A stretch of DNA of 64,000 bases from Ancylobacter pratisalsi (GTDB taxonomy: Bacteria; Pseudomonadota; Alphaproteobacteria; Rhizobiales; Xanthobacteraceae): positions 62,001 to 126,000 of the forward strand of contig NZ_CP048630.1 of NCBI RefSeq assembly GCF_010669125.1, written 5' to 3'. The notes under the pieces were generated by a model. It had not been told where the DNA came from and did not search any database. It was given only the letters and a program-made list of their open reading frames with translations. The stretch's first letter is position 1. Every line of letters begins with the position of its first letter. Below are positions 19,119 through 27,097 of the stretch, piece after piece. The translations under genes were made by a program, and so were the position numbers.

Positions 19119-19831
19119 CGGCGGTCACCAAAGGCCGAGATGAGCCTGCGGGCGCCATCCGACGAGCGAGCCAGGGCTGTCAGCGCCGCGGTGCCGCCGG
19201 CAGCATAGGTGGCCGCTGCCAGCAACAGGGCGCGCAGCTGCGCCGCCGCACCGGCGTCGAACCGGCACCACGCTCCACGCGTAAGCCGTGCCACTTCGCG
19301 AAAGGCCTGCTCAGCCACCGCGTCATGCCCTTCCTGAAACATCAGCACCGGAATGCCACGCAGCGCGAGAGGCCCAGCCTCGGCGCAGAGCGTGTCCACC
19401 GGTTCCTCCATTGCGTCGCCGATGAAGACCACCGCGCCCACCGGCCCCTTGTCGATCTGGCTGGCGGCATGGCGCAGCACGCGGGAAATCTGGGTGCGCC
19501 CACCCTGGCAGTCGATCCGCCCCATCAGCGCGCCAAGCTTCGCGGCATCGGCAACCCAGGGCGACGCACGGCATTCGTTGATCCCGCGATAATAGACCAG
19601 CTGAATGTCCAAACCGCCAATAGCCGCCACCTCCTTGAACATCTCCGCCTGGAGCGAGCAGGCAAGGTCCCACGTCGGCTGACGGCTCAACGTGGCGTCG
19701 AGCGCAAAAATCAAGCGTCCCCTCTGCCCTGCAGCGATCGGCGGGCGCGCCTTTACCTGGGCGAGGAACGCGGCGACGTCGGCAGTTGGCGCCGGGGACT
19801 GGGCAGTCGGTTTTAGCTTGTCGGATGCCAT
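19115..19831 (-). CDS. VWA-like domain protein
   Basis: The 238-residue soluble protein looks like a von Willebrand factor A fold: FALDATLSR gives Asp45-x-Thr47-x-Ser49, a variant MIDAS metal site. GGRTQISR and VVFIGDAMEEP supply plausible Thr and Asp metal ligands further on. No signal peptide is seen. I use the ATG at 19831, preceded by CAGGTG, not the longer frame to 19912. It is the first gene of a coupled pair with the J-domain gene (ATGA overlap) and is divergent from panC. The function is unknown; VWA proteins often act as adaptors with AAA+ ATPases or metal chelatases, neither of which is present here. Confidence 0.75.
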   Translation of the reverse strand: MASDKLKPTAQSPAPTADVAAFLAQVKARPPIAAGQRGRLIFALDATLSRQPTWDLACSLQAEMFKEVAAIGGLDIQLVYYRGINECRASPWVADAAKLGALMGRIDCQGGRTQISRVLRHAASQIDKGPVGAVVFIGDAMEEPVDTLCAEAGPLALRGIPVLMFQEGHDAVAEQAFREVARLTRGAWCRFDAGAAAQLRALLLAAATYAAGGTAALTALARSSDGARRLISAFGDRR

Positions 19832-20041
19832 GAAACACCTGAACGCGGATTCGCGGCGATAGTAGCGGTGGAACAGCCACCGGGAACAGCCGCCTCCCGA
19901 ACGGTTGACCACCCTCCTCGCTCTGCTAGCTTCCCGCCCCCTGGCTGGCAGCCGGTCGCGGCGTTCAGACCCCGAATGTTGCGACGATATCGTTCCACAC
20001 GTATCGAACCGTCAGCCGGAACAAAGTCGACAGGTCACGCC

Positions 20042-20902
20042 ATGAGTCCATCCCGCACCATCCATCCCGTCTACACTGTCGATGAACTGCGCGCTCAGGT
20101 GGCCGCGTGGCGCGCCGAGGGGGACACCGTGGCGCTGGTGCCAACGATGGGAGCGCTGCATGCCGGACATGCGGCCTTGATGGAGGCAGCGGCCAAGCTG
20201 GCGCAGCGCGTTATCGTCTCCATCTTCGTCAATCCCACGCAGTTCGCGCCAACGGAGGATCTCAGCCGCTATCCGCGCACGCTGGAGGCGGACCTTGATC
20301 GTGCGGAAAAGGCAGGGGCTCATCTCGCTTTCGTGCCGGACGCAGAAGAAATGTACCCGAAGGGATTCGCGACCACGATATCCCTTGAAGGCCCGGCGCT
20401 TGGACTGGAGACGGATTTCCGTCCCACGCATTTTGCCGGCGTCGCCACGGTCGTCGCCAAGCTGCTGATCCAGACTGCGCCTGATGTCGCCCTGTTCGGC
20501 GAGAAAGATTATCAGCAGTTGCAGGTTGTCATCCGCCTCGGCCACGACCTCAACCTGCCGGTGCGCATTGTCGGGGTACCGACGGTTCGGGAGCCAGACG
20601 GTCTCGCTCTGTCCTCCCGGAACGTCTATCTCGGCACGGAGGAACGCGCGGCTGCGCCCGCGCTTCACCGCTCTCTCCAGGCGGCAGCCCGTGCCATCAT
20701 TGACGGAGCCGATATTGCCGCGGCAGTCGCCGAAGCCCGCGAAAGCGTGATCGCCGCCGGCTTTGTCCTCGACTATCTCGAAGCTCGCCACGCCGAAACC
20801 CTGGCGCCGATCGCTTCGCGTGACGAGGGCCCGATACGACTGCTGGTCGCCGCGCGCATCGGCGCCACGCGGCTCATCGACAACATCGGCGTATCGGGCT
20901 GA
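20042..20902 (+). CDS. panC: Pantothenate synthetase
   Basis: PanC condenses pantoate with beta-alanine using ATP, the last step of pantothenate (vitamin B5) synthesis. The 286-residue product has the nucleotidyltransferase HxGH motif (His40-Ala-Gly-His43 in MGALHAGH), the block SIFVNPTQF, GEKDYQQLQVV, and the LSSRNVYL loop that corresponds to KMSKS. The frame is open upstream to 19868, but family alignment supports ATG 20042. panB and panD are not adjacent, unlike the panBC arrangement common elsewhere. It is divergent from the VWA/J-domain operon. Confidence 0.95.
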   Translation: MSPSRTIHPVYTVDELRAQVAAWRAEGDTVALVPTMGALHAGHAALMEAAAKLAQRVIVSIFVNPTQFAPTEDLSRYPRTLEADLDRAEKAGAHLAFVPDAEEMYPKGFATTISLEGPALGLETDFRPTHFAGVATVVAKLLIQTAPDVALFGEKDYQQLQVVIRLGHDLNLPVRIVGVPTVREPDGLALSSRNVYLGTEERAAAPALHRSLQAAARAIIDGADIAAAVAEARESVIAAGFVLDYLEARHAETLAPIASRDEGPIRLLVAARIGATRLIDNIGVSG

Positions 20903-20905
20903 CTG

Positions 20906-21076
20906 TTAGGTGAAGCTCACATAGCTGACTGCCATGCCGATGATGACCAGCGCGAGCCCGATGCCGAGCACGTAGCGCATGGGCCTGACCTCGGCAGCCT
21001 GACGCTCCTTGGTATCTGATTTCACGACAGATTCGCCGCGGCTCGATTCGTGATGGTCGTCCGAATCCTGGACCAT
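20906..21076 (-). CDS. Small single-span membrane protein, 56 residues
   Basis: This short frame encodes a charged, His/Asp/Ser-rich N-terminus (about 33 residues, beginning MVQDSDDHHESS) and one hydrophobic helix (about 34-53, YVLGIGLALVIIGMAVSY), ending at Phe-Thr. A near-perfect ribosome site AGGAGG lies seven bases upstream of the ATG at 21076, which strongly supports translation. It ends three bases from the convergent panC stop. The function is unknown. Expected topology is an N-terminus inside with a C-terminal anchor. Confidence 0.75.
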   Translation of the reverse strand: MVQDSDDHHESSRGESVVKSDTKERQAAEVRPMRYVLGIGLALVIIGMAVSYVSFT

Positions 21077-21131
21077 ATCGGTGCCTCCTCTGCGGTTTCA
21101 CGTTAGGTCAACGCGTGAGAGGCGATGTGGT

Positions 21132-21152
21132 TCGTTCCGATCCACGGAACGA
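21132..21152. repeat. Inverted repeat after the DUF1489 gene
   Basis: TCGTTCCG (21132-21139) and CGGAACGA (21145-21152) form an 8-base inverted repeat with a 5-base loop. It begins five bases past the DUF1489 stop and lies 56 bases upstream of the small membrane-protein gene on the same strand. It lacks a U-tract, so it may be a weak terminator, a processing stem or an operator. Confidence 0.5.
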
Positions 21153-21157
21153 CGGCT

Positions 21158-21592
21158 TCAGATGAGGCCGAGGGAGCGAAGCTCGCGCCGCATGTGCTCG
21201 GGCAGCAGGGTGTCGTCGCCGGCCGCGCCTAGATCCGCCGGCACATCCTTGGCGGCAAGGTAGCGCCAGCCCTGGAACGGCCGGTGCGGCCGCGGCACCA
21301 CCTTGTGGACGGCAGGATCCAGAACGAGGTGACAACGCCGAATACCGTCGCCGTCGACGAAGGGCCGTATCGCCACGAGGCGCTGCCGGCAGGCCACCTC
21401 CCCCTTGATGACCCAGTAGAGAGAGCCACCATCGAGCAATTCGTCGGTACGGGTTGGGACCATGCGCGTGGTGTGGAACTGCTCAGCCGGCTCGCCGCGT
21501 GCGGCCCGGCTCGACAGGCTCTCCGCGATCCATTCCTCCAGATCCTGGATGGATTCAGCGCCGACGCAGAGTTTCAGAAGATGGAGAGGCAT
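21158..21592 (-). CDS. DUF1489 family protein
   Basis: This 144-residue soluble protein begins MPLHLLKLCVG and contains TTRMVPTRTDELLDGGSLYW and PFQGWRYL, blocks I associate with DUF1489, a family found mainly in alphaproteobacteria. The function is unknown. It has one clear start and lies 26 bases downstream of the GST gene on the same strand, so the two are probably co-transcribed. Confidence 0.85.
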   Translation of the reverse strand: MPLHLLKLCVGAESIQDLEEWIAESLSSRAARGEPAEQFHTTRMVPTRTDELLDGGSLYWVIKGEVACRQRLVAIRPFVDGDGIRRCHLVLDPAVHKVVPRPHRPFQGWRYLAAKDVPADLGAAGDDTLLPEHMRRELRSLGLI

Positions 21593-21618
21593 GGTCAGGT
21601 CCGCGATATCTGCGCGTT

Positions 21619-22293
21619 CTATACGCGCTTCACCTGCGGCCAGTCGACCTCATCGGCCTCAACGATATGCGTCTCCTGGAGGGCCGCCTCCTTCCAGGCG
21701 ATGAAGGCCGGATGGGCATGGACCGCCTCGACATAGGCCGAGCACACGGCATCAACCTCGATCGCATAGGTGCGCAGGCGTGTAGCCACCGGGGCATACA
21801 TTGCGTCGGCGGCACTGAAGGCGCCGTACAGGAAGTCGCCCCCCGCGCCGAAGCGCTCGCGCGCCTCGTTCCAGCGGCGTTGCAGGGCGCGGACGTCCTT
21901 GAGCGTATCCTCGGGAAATGCGCGAGGCTCGACCGGGCGCCACAAGTTCATGGGCGCCTCACGCCTCAACGCGCCGAACCCGCCATGCATTTCGGTCGCC
22001 ACCGAACGGGCGTGGGCACGCGCCGCCGCTGCCGACGGCCAGATCGCCTTGTCGGGAAAGCGCTCGGCGAGGTGCTCGAGGATCGCGATCGATTCCCAGA
22101 CCACCGCCTCACCGTCGATGAGAACCGGCACCCGCCCCGCTGGCGAATGCTCGCGCACCCGCGCCTTGAATTCAGGCGTGTCGAGCGGAACCATGATCTC
22201 CTCGAAAGGAATGTGGAAGGCGGTCATCGCCAGCCAAGGGCGCAGCGACCATGAGGAGTAGTTCTTGTTGCCGATGACCAGCTTGAGCGACAC
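21619..22293 (-). CDS. Glutathione S-transferase family protein
   Basis: The 224-residue protein has an N-terminal thioredoxin-like domain (NKNYSSWSLRPWLAM, then AGRVPVLIDG and WESIAILEHLAE, about residues 5-75) and a C-terminal helical domain, the cytosolic GST layout. Ser residues near the start could activate glutathione. I chose the GTG at 22293, which has GGAGA about seven bases upstream; the frame also opens at a TTG at 22314. The substrate is unknown. DUF1489 follows in the probable operon. Confidence 0.88.
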   Translation of the reverse strand: MSLKLVIGNKNYSSWSLRPWLAMTAFHIPFEEIMVPLDTPEFKARVREHSPAGRVPVLIDGEAVVWESIAILEHLAERFPDKAIWPSAAAARAHARSVATEMHGGFGALRREAPMNLWRPVEPRAFPEDTLKDVRALQRRWNEARERFGAGGDFLYGAFSAADAMYAPVATRLRTYAIEVDAVCSAYVEAVHAHPAFIAWKEAALQETHIVEADEVDWPQVKRV

Positions 22294-22436
22294 GTCCCGT
22301 CTCCGCTTCAACAAATCCGGACGCCAACATCGTCGGACACGTCGCTGAGCGCAAATGCAGTGTCGTCATAGGCGCGATCACATTCATTGATCAGGCCTGC
22401 AACCCGCCGTTCGGTGACCCCGGACCATGAATCGAA

Positions 22437-22464
22437 AACGGCCCGGCTTTTCAGCCGAACCGTT
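22437..22464 (-). terminator. Wobble-paired terminator downstream of a 41-residue gene
   Basis: Read on the minus strand, AACGGUUCGGCU and AGCCGGGCCGUU form a 12-base stem with two adjacent G-U wobble pairs, closed by a GAAA tetraloop and followed by UUCG. The wobble pairs work only in minus-strand RNA, indicating selection at the RNA level. It lies 42 bases past the small gene at 22506-22631. Confidence 0.72.
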
Positions 22465-22505
22465 CCCAATTCATCATGTCAGTTTCTCGAAGAAGGGTCG
22501 CGCTC

Positions 22506-22631
22506 TTAACTGGCGGCGACCTGTACGGCTTGGAAGCCGCCAAACAGATAGACCAGACCGACGCCTACAAGAAAGGCAACAACGGCCCAGCGCGCAACTC
22601 CCCAACAGGAGCGCTCGGAAAGGGAATTCAT
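22506..22631 (-). CDS. Very small membrane protein, 41 residues
   Basis: This short frame encodes a hydrophilic start (MNSLSERSCWGV) and a single hydrophobic helix (about residues 14-32, WAVVAFLVGVGLVYLFGGF), ending VAAS. The ribosome site is weak. Support comes from the well-formed terminator beyond its stop and from a candidate promoter upstream on the same strand: TTGCGA and TAAATA, 17 bases apart, near 22713-22741. The function is unknown. Confidence 0.5.
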   Translation of the reverse strand: MNSLSERSCWGVARWAVVAFLVGVGLVYLFGGFQAVQVAAS

Positions 22632-22913
22632 GGATGATCCCCGGAACAATCAAACCTGCCGCTTGCTTTCGCGGGAACGACTCCCGAAGCGCGGCTCGCG
22701 AAACATTATTTAATGAAACGTTACCGCGTTCGCAATCGCGGAATCGTCATAATCCACGGAACGGGCGCACGTCAGACGCGCTTCCGACGCATACCGAGGC
22801 GTGTTCCGGGGCATGCCTATCTTTCCGCCAATGATAAACTGACGTAGCGGCCACGTTACCGATTCGACCGGCGTGGCAGATGAAGCGCGACACGAGGAAG
22901 CGGATCTATCGCC

Positions 22914-23612
22914 ATGCTTGGCTTCACCTATCTGGACGCCATCGCGTTTGCGATCTTCGCTGTGGTCTGGGTTGGCTACCATTTCGCGATGGAGGGAAGC
23001 TGGTCGCACGGGCGCACCCTTAACCGCCGCATGGACATCTACCGGCTGCAATGGATGCACCGCATGCTGGCCCGCGAAAATCGGATCGTCGACACCCAGA
23101 TCGTCGCTGCGTTGCAGAATGGAACGGCCTTCTTCGCCTCGACCTCGTTGCTGGCGATTGGCGCGACGCTGGCGATTCTCCAGTCGACGGACGCGGTGAT
23201 GGCGATCTTCGCCGACCTGCCCTTCGTCGCCCCCACCCGTTCGAGCTGGGAAATAAAGACGCTCGGCCTGACGCTGATCTTCGCCAACGCGTTCTTCAAA
23301 TTCGCCTGGGCCTACCGGCTGTTCAACTACACGACGATCCTGGTCGGCTCCACGCCGCCCGCATCCGAAGCCGACACCCCAGAAGCGCAGGCACATGTGC
23401 TGGCAGCCGCGCGCATGGCGACTTTGGCGGGCCGGAACTTCAACCGCGGCCAGCGTGCCTTCTTCTTCGCCATCGGCTATCTCGGCTGGTACATCAACAG
23501 CTGGGCCTTCATGCTGGCGACGATCGCGATCTTCTTCGTCATGATCAACCGACAGCTCGGCCCGGATTCGCACTGGATTCTCGATCTCGAGAACAGAAAG
23601 AACAGCCTGTGA
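22914..23612 (+). CDS. DUF599 family membrane protein
   Basis: The 232-residue integral membrane protein has about four hydrophobic helices (near 5-22, 70-90, 110-135, 180-208) and matches DUF599 (YvfB/UPF-like membrane proteins of proteobacteria). Blocks include NRRMDIYRLQWM and NFNRGQRAFFFAIGYLGWY. The function is unknown. A 282-base non-coding gap precedes it. Its stop overlaps the GTG start of the DUF3253 gene (GTGA), so the two are translationally coupled. Confidence 0.85.
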   Translation: MLGFTYLDAIAFAIFAVVWVGYHFAMEGSWSHGRTLNRRMDIYRLQWMHRMLARENRIVDTQIVAALQNGTAFFASTSLLAIGATLAILQSTDAVMAIFADLPFVAPTRSSWEIKTLGLTLIFANAFFKFAWAYRLFNYTTILVGSTPPASEADTPEAQAHVLAAARMATLAGRNFNRGQRAFFFAIGYLGWYINSWAFMLATIAIFFVMINRQLGPDSHWILDLENRKNSL

Positions 23613-23932
23613 CGAACAGCTCGCCCGCCAAGCCCGCGCCAACGGAATTAACGATGGAGGCGGCGATCCTCGACCTTGCCGGGCGTCCGGATGCACCACG
23701 CACCATTGCGCCGGAAGAGCCGGCCCGGGCGTTGGCCAGCGGGCCGGACTGGCAGAGCCTTCTTCCGCTGGTGCGCCAGACCGCCCTGCGCCTCGCCCGC
23801 GAGGGGCGCCTTGTGCTCTACCGGAAGGGCAAGCCCGTCGATCCGGATGCGCTCAAGGGCGTTTATCGGCTGGGATTGCCTCCGGCCGATCAGGGCGCGG
23901 GAAACCAGGCGTCGGTGCGGCCGGTCCAGTAG
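23609..23932 (+). CDS. DUF3253 family protein
   Basis: The 107-residue soluble protein fits DUF3253, a small winged-helix-like domain: AAILDLAGRPDAPRTIAPEE, then ARALASG and LVLYRKGKPVDPDALKGVYRL. Members are often found fused or adjacent to DUF2256 or photolyase-related genes; here the partner is DUF599. A DNA-binding role is inferred only from the fold. The GTG at 23609 overlaps the previous stop. Its last 43 bases overlap the convergent YdcF-like gene. Confidence 0.8.
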   Translation: MTNSSPAKPAPTELTMEAAILDLAGRPDAPRTIAPEEPARALASGPDWQSLLPLVRQTALRLAREGRLVLYRKGKPVDPDALKGVYRLGLPPADQGAGNQASVRPVQ

Positions 23933-24675
23933 TAGACCACGAGCCCGATCCATTCACGGACGGCGCCGTCGACGAAATCGAGCCCCTCGGCAACGTTGCC
24001 GAAAAGCCCATAGGTCAAGGTCGCCGTAGTACGGAAGTCCACCGGATAGGCCGTGACGGGAAAGCCCGCGACACGGAAGCACCCGATGGCGCGCGGCATG
24101 TGGGCGGCGGAAGTGACCAGCAGCCACCGCTCCTTTGGACGCGGCTTGACCAGGTCCCGCGCGTTACGGGCATTTTCCGCGGTGTTTCTCGATCTGGCCT
24201 CGAAGATCACGCGCGCAGGATCGACGCCGAGTTGGTGCAACGCCATTCGCACCACGTCGGCCTCCTGCATGGTCTGCCCCATCAGTGCCCCGCTGCCGCC
24301 GGCGAAGACGATCTTGGCATCCGGGTAGCGGTGGGCGAGTTCAACCAGCGCGAGCAGGCGTTCGGATGCATTGTTGAAGCTCGGCTGCCCCCGCGATGCC
24401 GTGAGCTCCGGCAGCTCAGCCCCGCCGAGAACCACGACGCCGGTAATGGGACCGGCATCGTCGAAGGGGGGAAAGCGTTGCTCCAGCTCATGCATAAGCA
24501 CGCGCCCAAGCGGGCTGAGCCCCGCAACGGCGAGCCCGATCACCCCCAGGGCCATGAGTGCCATGCCGAACCGCCGGAACCTCGGCATCATTGCCAGGCC
24601 GACAAGGGCCAGCAACGTCAGGAAGGTCGAGGGAACGGAGACCATCCACATGATCTTCGAGGCGTAGAAGAACAT
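23890..24675 (-). CDS. YdcF/ElyC-like DUF218 envelope protein
   Basis: This 261-residue protein has two N-terminal hydrophobic helices (about 8-28 and 37-57) and then a DUF218 domain that would face the periplasm. Recognisable blocks are GVVVLGGAE, YPDAKIVFAGGSG, the SRNTAENA motif and VTSAAHMPRAIGCF. E. coli ElyC and SanA of this family affect envelope and peptidoglycan integrity; the reaction is unknown. Its 3' end overlaps DUF3253 by 43 bases. The CHASE4-GGDEF-EAL gene ends 15 bases upstream on the same strand. Confidence 0.86.
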   Translation of the reverse strand: MFFYASKIMWMVSVPSTFLTLLALVGLAMMPRFRRFGMALMALGVIGLAVAGLSPLGRVLMHELEQRFPPFDDAGPITGVVVLGGAELPELTASRGQPSFNNASERLLALVELAHRYPDAKIVFAGGSGALMGQTMQEADVVRMALHQLGVDPARVIFEARSRNTAENARNARDLVKPRPKERWLLVTSAAHMPRAIGCFRVAGFPVTAYPVDFRTTATLTYGLFGNVAEGLDFVDGAVREWIGLVVYYWTGRTDAWFPAP

Positions 24676-24690
24676 TACGACGAACCCGCT

Positions 24691-27006
24691 TCAGACGAAC
24701 GTGTGCAGGCGCTGCGGCGTCGGCTCAACGGGGCGGCGGGCGAGTTCCAGATAGCGATCGACGCTCGATAGCGGCACCGGACTTGCCAGCAGGAAGCCCT
24801 GCACGTGGTTGCAGCCAACCGATTGCAGATAGCGCAGCTGCTCACGGGTCTCGACCCCCTCGGCCGTCACGTTGATCGCCAGCGCGCGCGCCAGACGGAC
24901 CACGCAGTCAATGATGGCTGCCGCGTCATCGCTTCGTCCGATGTTCTGGGTGAAGCTCCGATCGATCTTGATGGTGTCGACGCGGAAGCGGCGAATATAG
25001 CCGAGCGAGGAATAGCCGCTGCCAAAATCATCGAGCGCAATGCGCATGCCCATCGCGCGAAGCGAAGCGAGCGAGGCGAACGCTTCCTGGTGATTGCCGA
25101 ACAGCAGATTTTCCGTGATTTCGATTTCCAGGCGTTCGGGCGGAAAACCTTCTTCCTCCAGTATCCTGCCAATCTGCACCGCCAGATCACGCATGCGGAA
25201 ATCCACGGGAGAGAGGTTCACCGCAATCTTGGTGTTTCCCCATCCCTTCGCCTGGGCGCAGGCCTGCCGCAGCACCCACATGTCGAGCTCGGTCACGAGC
25301 CCGGTCTGCTCGGCGATTGGGATGAACTCACCGGGAGAGATGAGACCCATCGTGGGATGGTTCCAGCGCACCAGCGCTTCGAACCCCACCACAGCCTCTC
25401 CGCTCGCCGCGAACTGCGGCTGGTAGAACACGGTCAGTTCGCCCTCATCGAGGGCACGTCGCAGCTCTCGCTCCAGTTCCCGACGGTGAAGCACATCGCG
25501 CTCCATGCTCGGCGCGAACAGGCGGACCGAGTTGCGCCCGTCCGCTTTGGCCCGATAAACGGCGATATCCGCCAGGCGGAGCAGCTCGGTCGGTTCGGTC
25601 CCATGATCCGGCACGATGGTCGCGCCAATCGAACCGCTGACGACAAGTGTCTGGTCCGCCACCATGACCGGCTGACGGATGGCCGCGAGAATGACCGCGC
25701 CGACGGCCTCAACCTCCTGATCGTCAGGCCCGATCGGTGTCAGGATAACGAATTCATCGCCCCCGAAGCGCGAGGCCAACGCCACGGGAATGGGCAAGGC
25801 ATTCAAGCGGCTTCCGATCTCGGTCAACAGTTGATCGCCGACGTGATGGCCCAACGTGTCGTTGATGTCCTTGAATCCGTCGAGGTCGAGGAAGAAGATC
25901 GCGAACCGATCCGTCCCCGAATGACATGCGCTCCACTCGCCGATGCTGCGCGCCAGCATCGCCCGATTGGCGAGCCCTGTCAGAGGATCCACATAGGCCA
26001 ATCGGGAGGATAGCGCCTCGCTGGCCGCCAGATCCTGCGTCGCACGGCGCGCATACCAGAGAACGATCGCGGCGGCGGCGAGGAGCAACGCGGCCGTCCC
26101 GATCAAGGCTGGCAGCAGCGCTCTGATCAACGACGCGCCCGGATTTTCCGGCAACCAGCTCAGCCATGCCGGAGGCAGACTTGGATCATAGAAGGGAATG
26201 GCCACGGCCTGCCGGCTGGGGTCGGGGGCATCATTGGAGACCCTAGGGTCCGAAATATGCAGTTCACCGATGATGTCGCCGAGAAAGTTCTCATCGATGA
26301 ACACCACAGTAACCGCAATCGGCGGCATGCTGGCGGTCGGGACGACCCGTCCATAATCGGGCGTTATGTTTATCGCGCCGACAAGTGCCGGTTTGCCCTC
26401 GACCCGCATGTAGCCCGCGCGAAACACGGCCGGTAGGTCGCGTGTGCGCCTGACCTCCCCGGTGGCGCTGGCATCGGCGTTCGCCGCCCGGGCGACGTAG
26501 GCACTCTGAACACCGAGCACCAATGGCATTATGGCATCGACATCGAAGGGTGCTTCGTTGATCGGCGTCAGCTCCCCGTCGACCGAAGCATAGGCAACGC
26601 CACCATCGAGCACGATATAGGAGCGGTTGTGGCGCCGGGTCTTGTAGAGCCAGCGGCCGAAATTCTCGTGGACCCAGTCGACATCGAGAAAGTAGGCGGT
26701 GCGCAGTACGGACTCATCCCAGTGCGCGAAGCTTGAGAGGTCCCGTTGCAGCCCGCTCGCGCGACGCTGAAGCGACTCCAGGACCACACTGCCCCAACGC
26801 CCCCGCGCGACCGTATCGATGCGCTCGGCGGCGACAAGGGCGAAGCCGCCCATGGCAATGACCGCGGCGACGATGACAAGCGCCACGGCGATGATCATTC
26901 GATCGCTGGCACGCGCAAGGTCCGCCTTTCGGATGCCACTCGCCGCACCACGCGATTCGTCGCCTCCGGCAGCAGACCCGCGAAGGCGTCCGAAGGGCGC
27001 CTTCAT
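24691..27006 (-). CDS. CHASE4-GGDEF-EAL cyclic-di-GMP signalling protein
   Basis: The 771-residue membrane receptor has TM1 (36-60), a periplasmic CHASE4-type sensor (about 65-290), TM2 (294-317), a GGDEF domain (about 336-495, GGDEF intact at 415-419) and an EAL domain (about 510-755, EAL at 543-545, DDFGSGYSSL at 659-668, Glu717 in EGVET). Both active sites look intact, so it could make and degrade cyclic-di-GMP. No RxxD inhibitory site precedes GGDEF. I chose the ATG at 27006 with GGAGGAG upstream; the longer frame (27147) would overlap mgtE. It starts 91 bases after the mgtE stop on the same strand. Confidence 0.93.
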   Translation of the reverse strand: MKAPFGRLRGSAAGGDESRGAASGIRKADLARASDRMIIAVALVIVAAVIAMGGFALVAAERIDTVARGRWGSVVLESLQRRASGLQRDLSSFAHWDESVLRTAYFLDVDWVHENFGRWLYKTRRHNRSYIVLDGGVAYASVDGELTPINEAPFDVDAIMPLVLGVQSAYVARAANADASATGEVRRTRDLPAVFRAGYMRVEGKPALVGAINITPDYGRVVPTASMPPIAVTVVFIDENFLGDIIGELHISDPRVSNDAPDPSRQAVAIPFYDPSLPPAWLSWLPENPGASLIRALLPALIGTAALLLAAAAIVLWYARRATQDLAASEALSSRLAYVDPLTGLANRAMLARSIGEWSACHSGTDRFAIFFLDLDGFKDINDTLGHHVGDQLLTEIGSRLNALPIPVALASRFGGDEFVILTPIGPDDQEVEAVGAVILAAIRQPVMVADQTLVVSGSIGATIVPDHGTEPTELLRLADIAVYRAKADGRNSVRLFAPSMERDVLHRRELERELRRALDEGELTVFYQPQFAASGEAVVGFEALVRWNHPTMGLISPGEFIPIAEQTGLVTELDMWVLRQACAQAKGWGNTKIAVNLSPVDFRMRDLAVQIGRILEEEGFPPERLEIEITENLLFGNHQEAFASLASLRAMGMRIALDDFGSGYSSLGYIRRFRVDTIKIDRSFTQNIGRSDDAAAIIDCVVRLARALAINVTAEGVETREQLRYLQSVGCNHVQGFLLASPVPLSSVDRYLELARRPVEPTPQRLHTFV

Positions 27007-27097
27007 CCGCTCCTCCAACAACACAGCCGCAGCGTAGCGGGTGATTGTTAATTCCGATTGAAATCGAATCAATCGCCGCGCGTGGAGGACGTCTTTT

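Noticed and set aside
22427..22834. Plus-strand frame of 135 codons upstream of DUF599
   Set aside because: No ribosome site, basic random-looking translation, and it runs through the hairpin and small gene assigned to the other strand.
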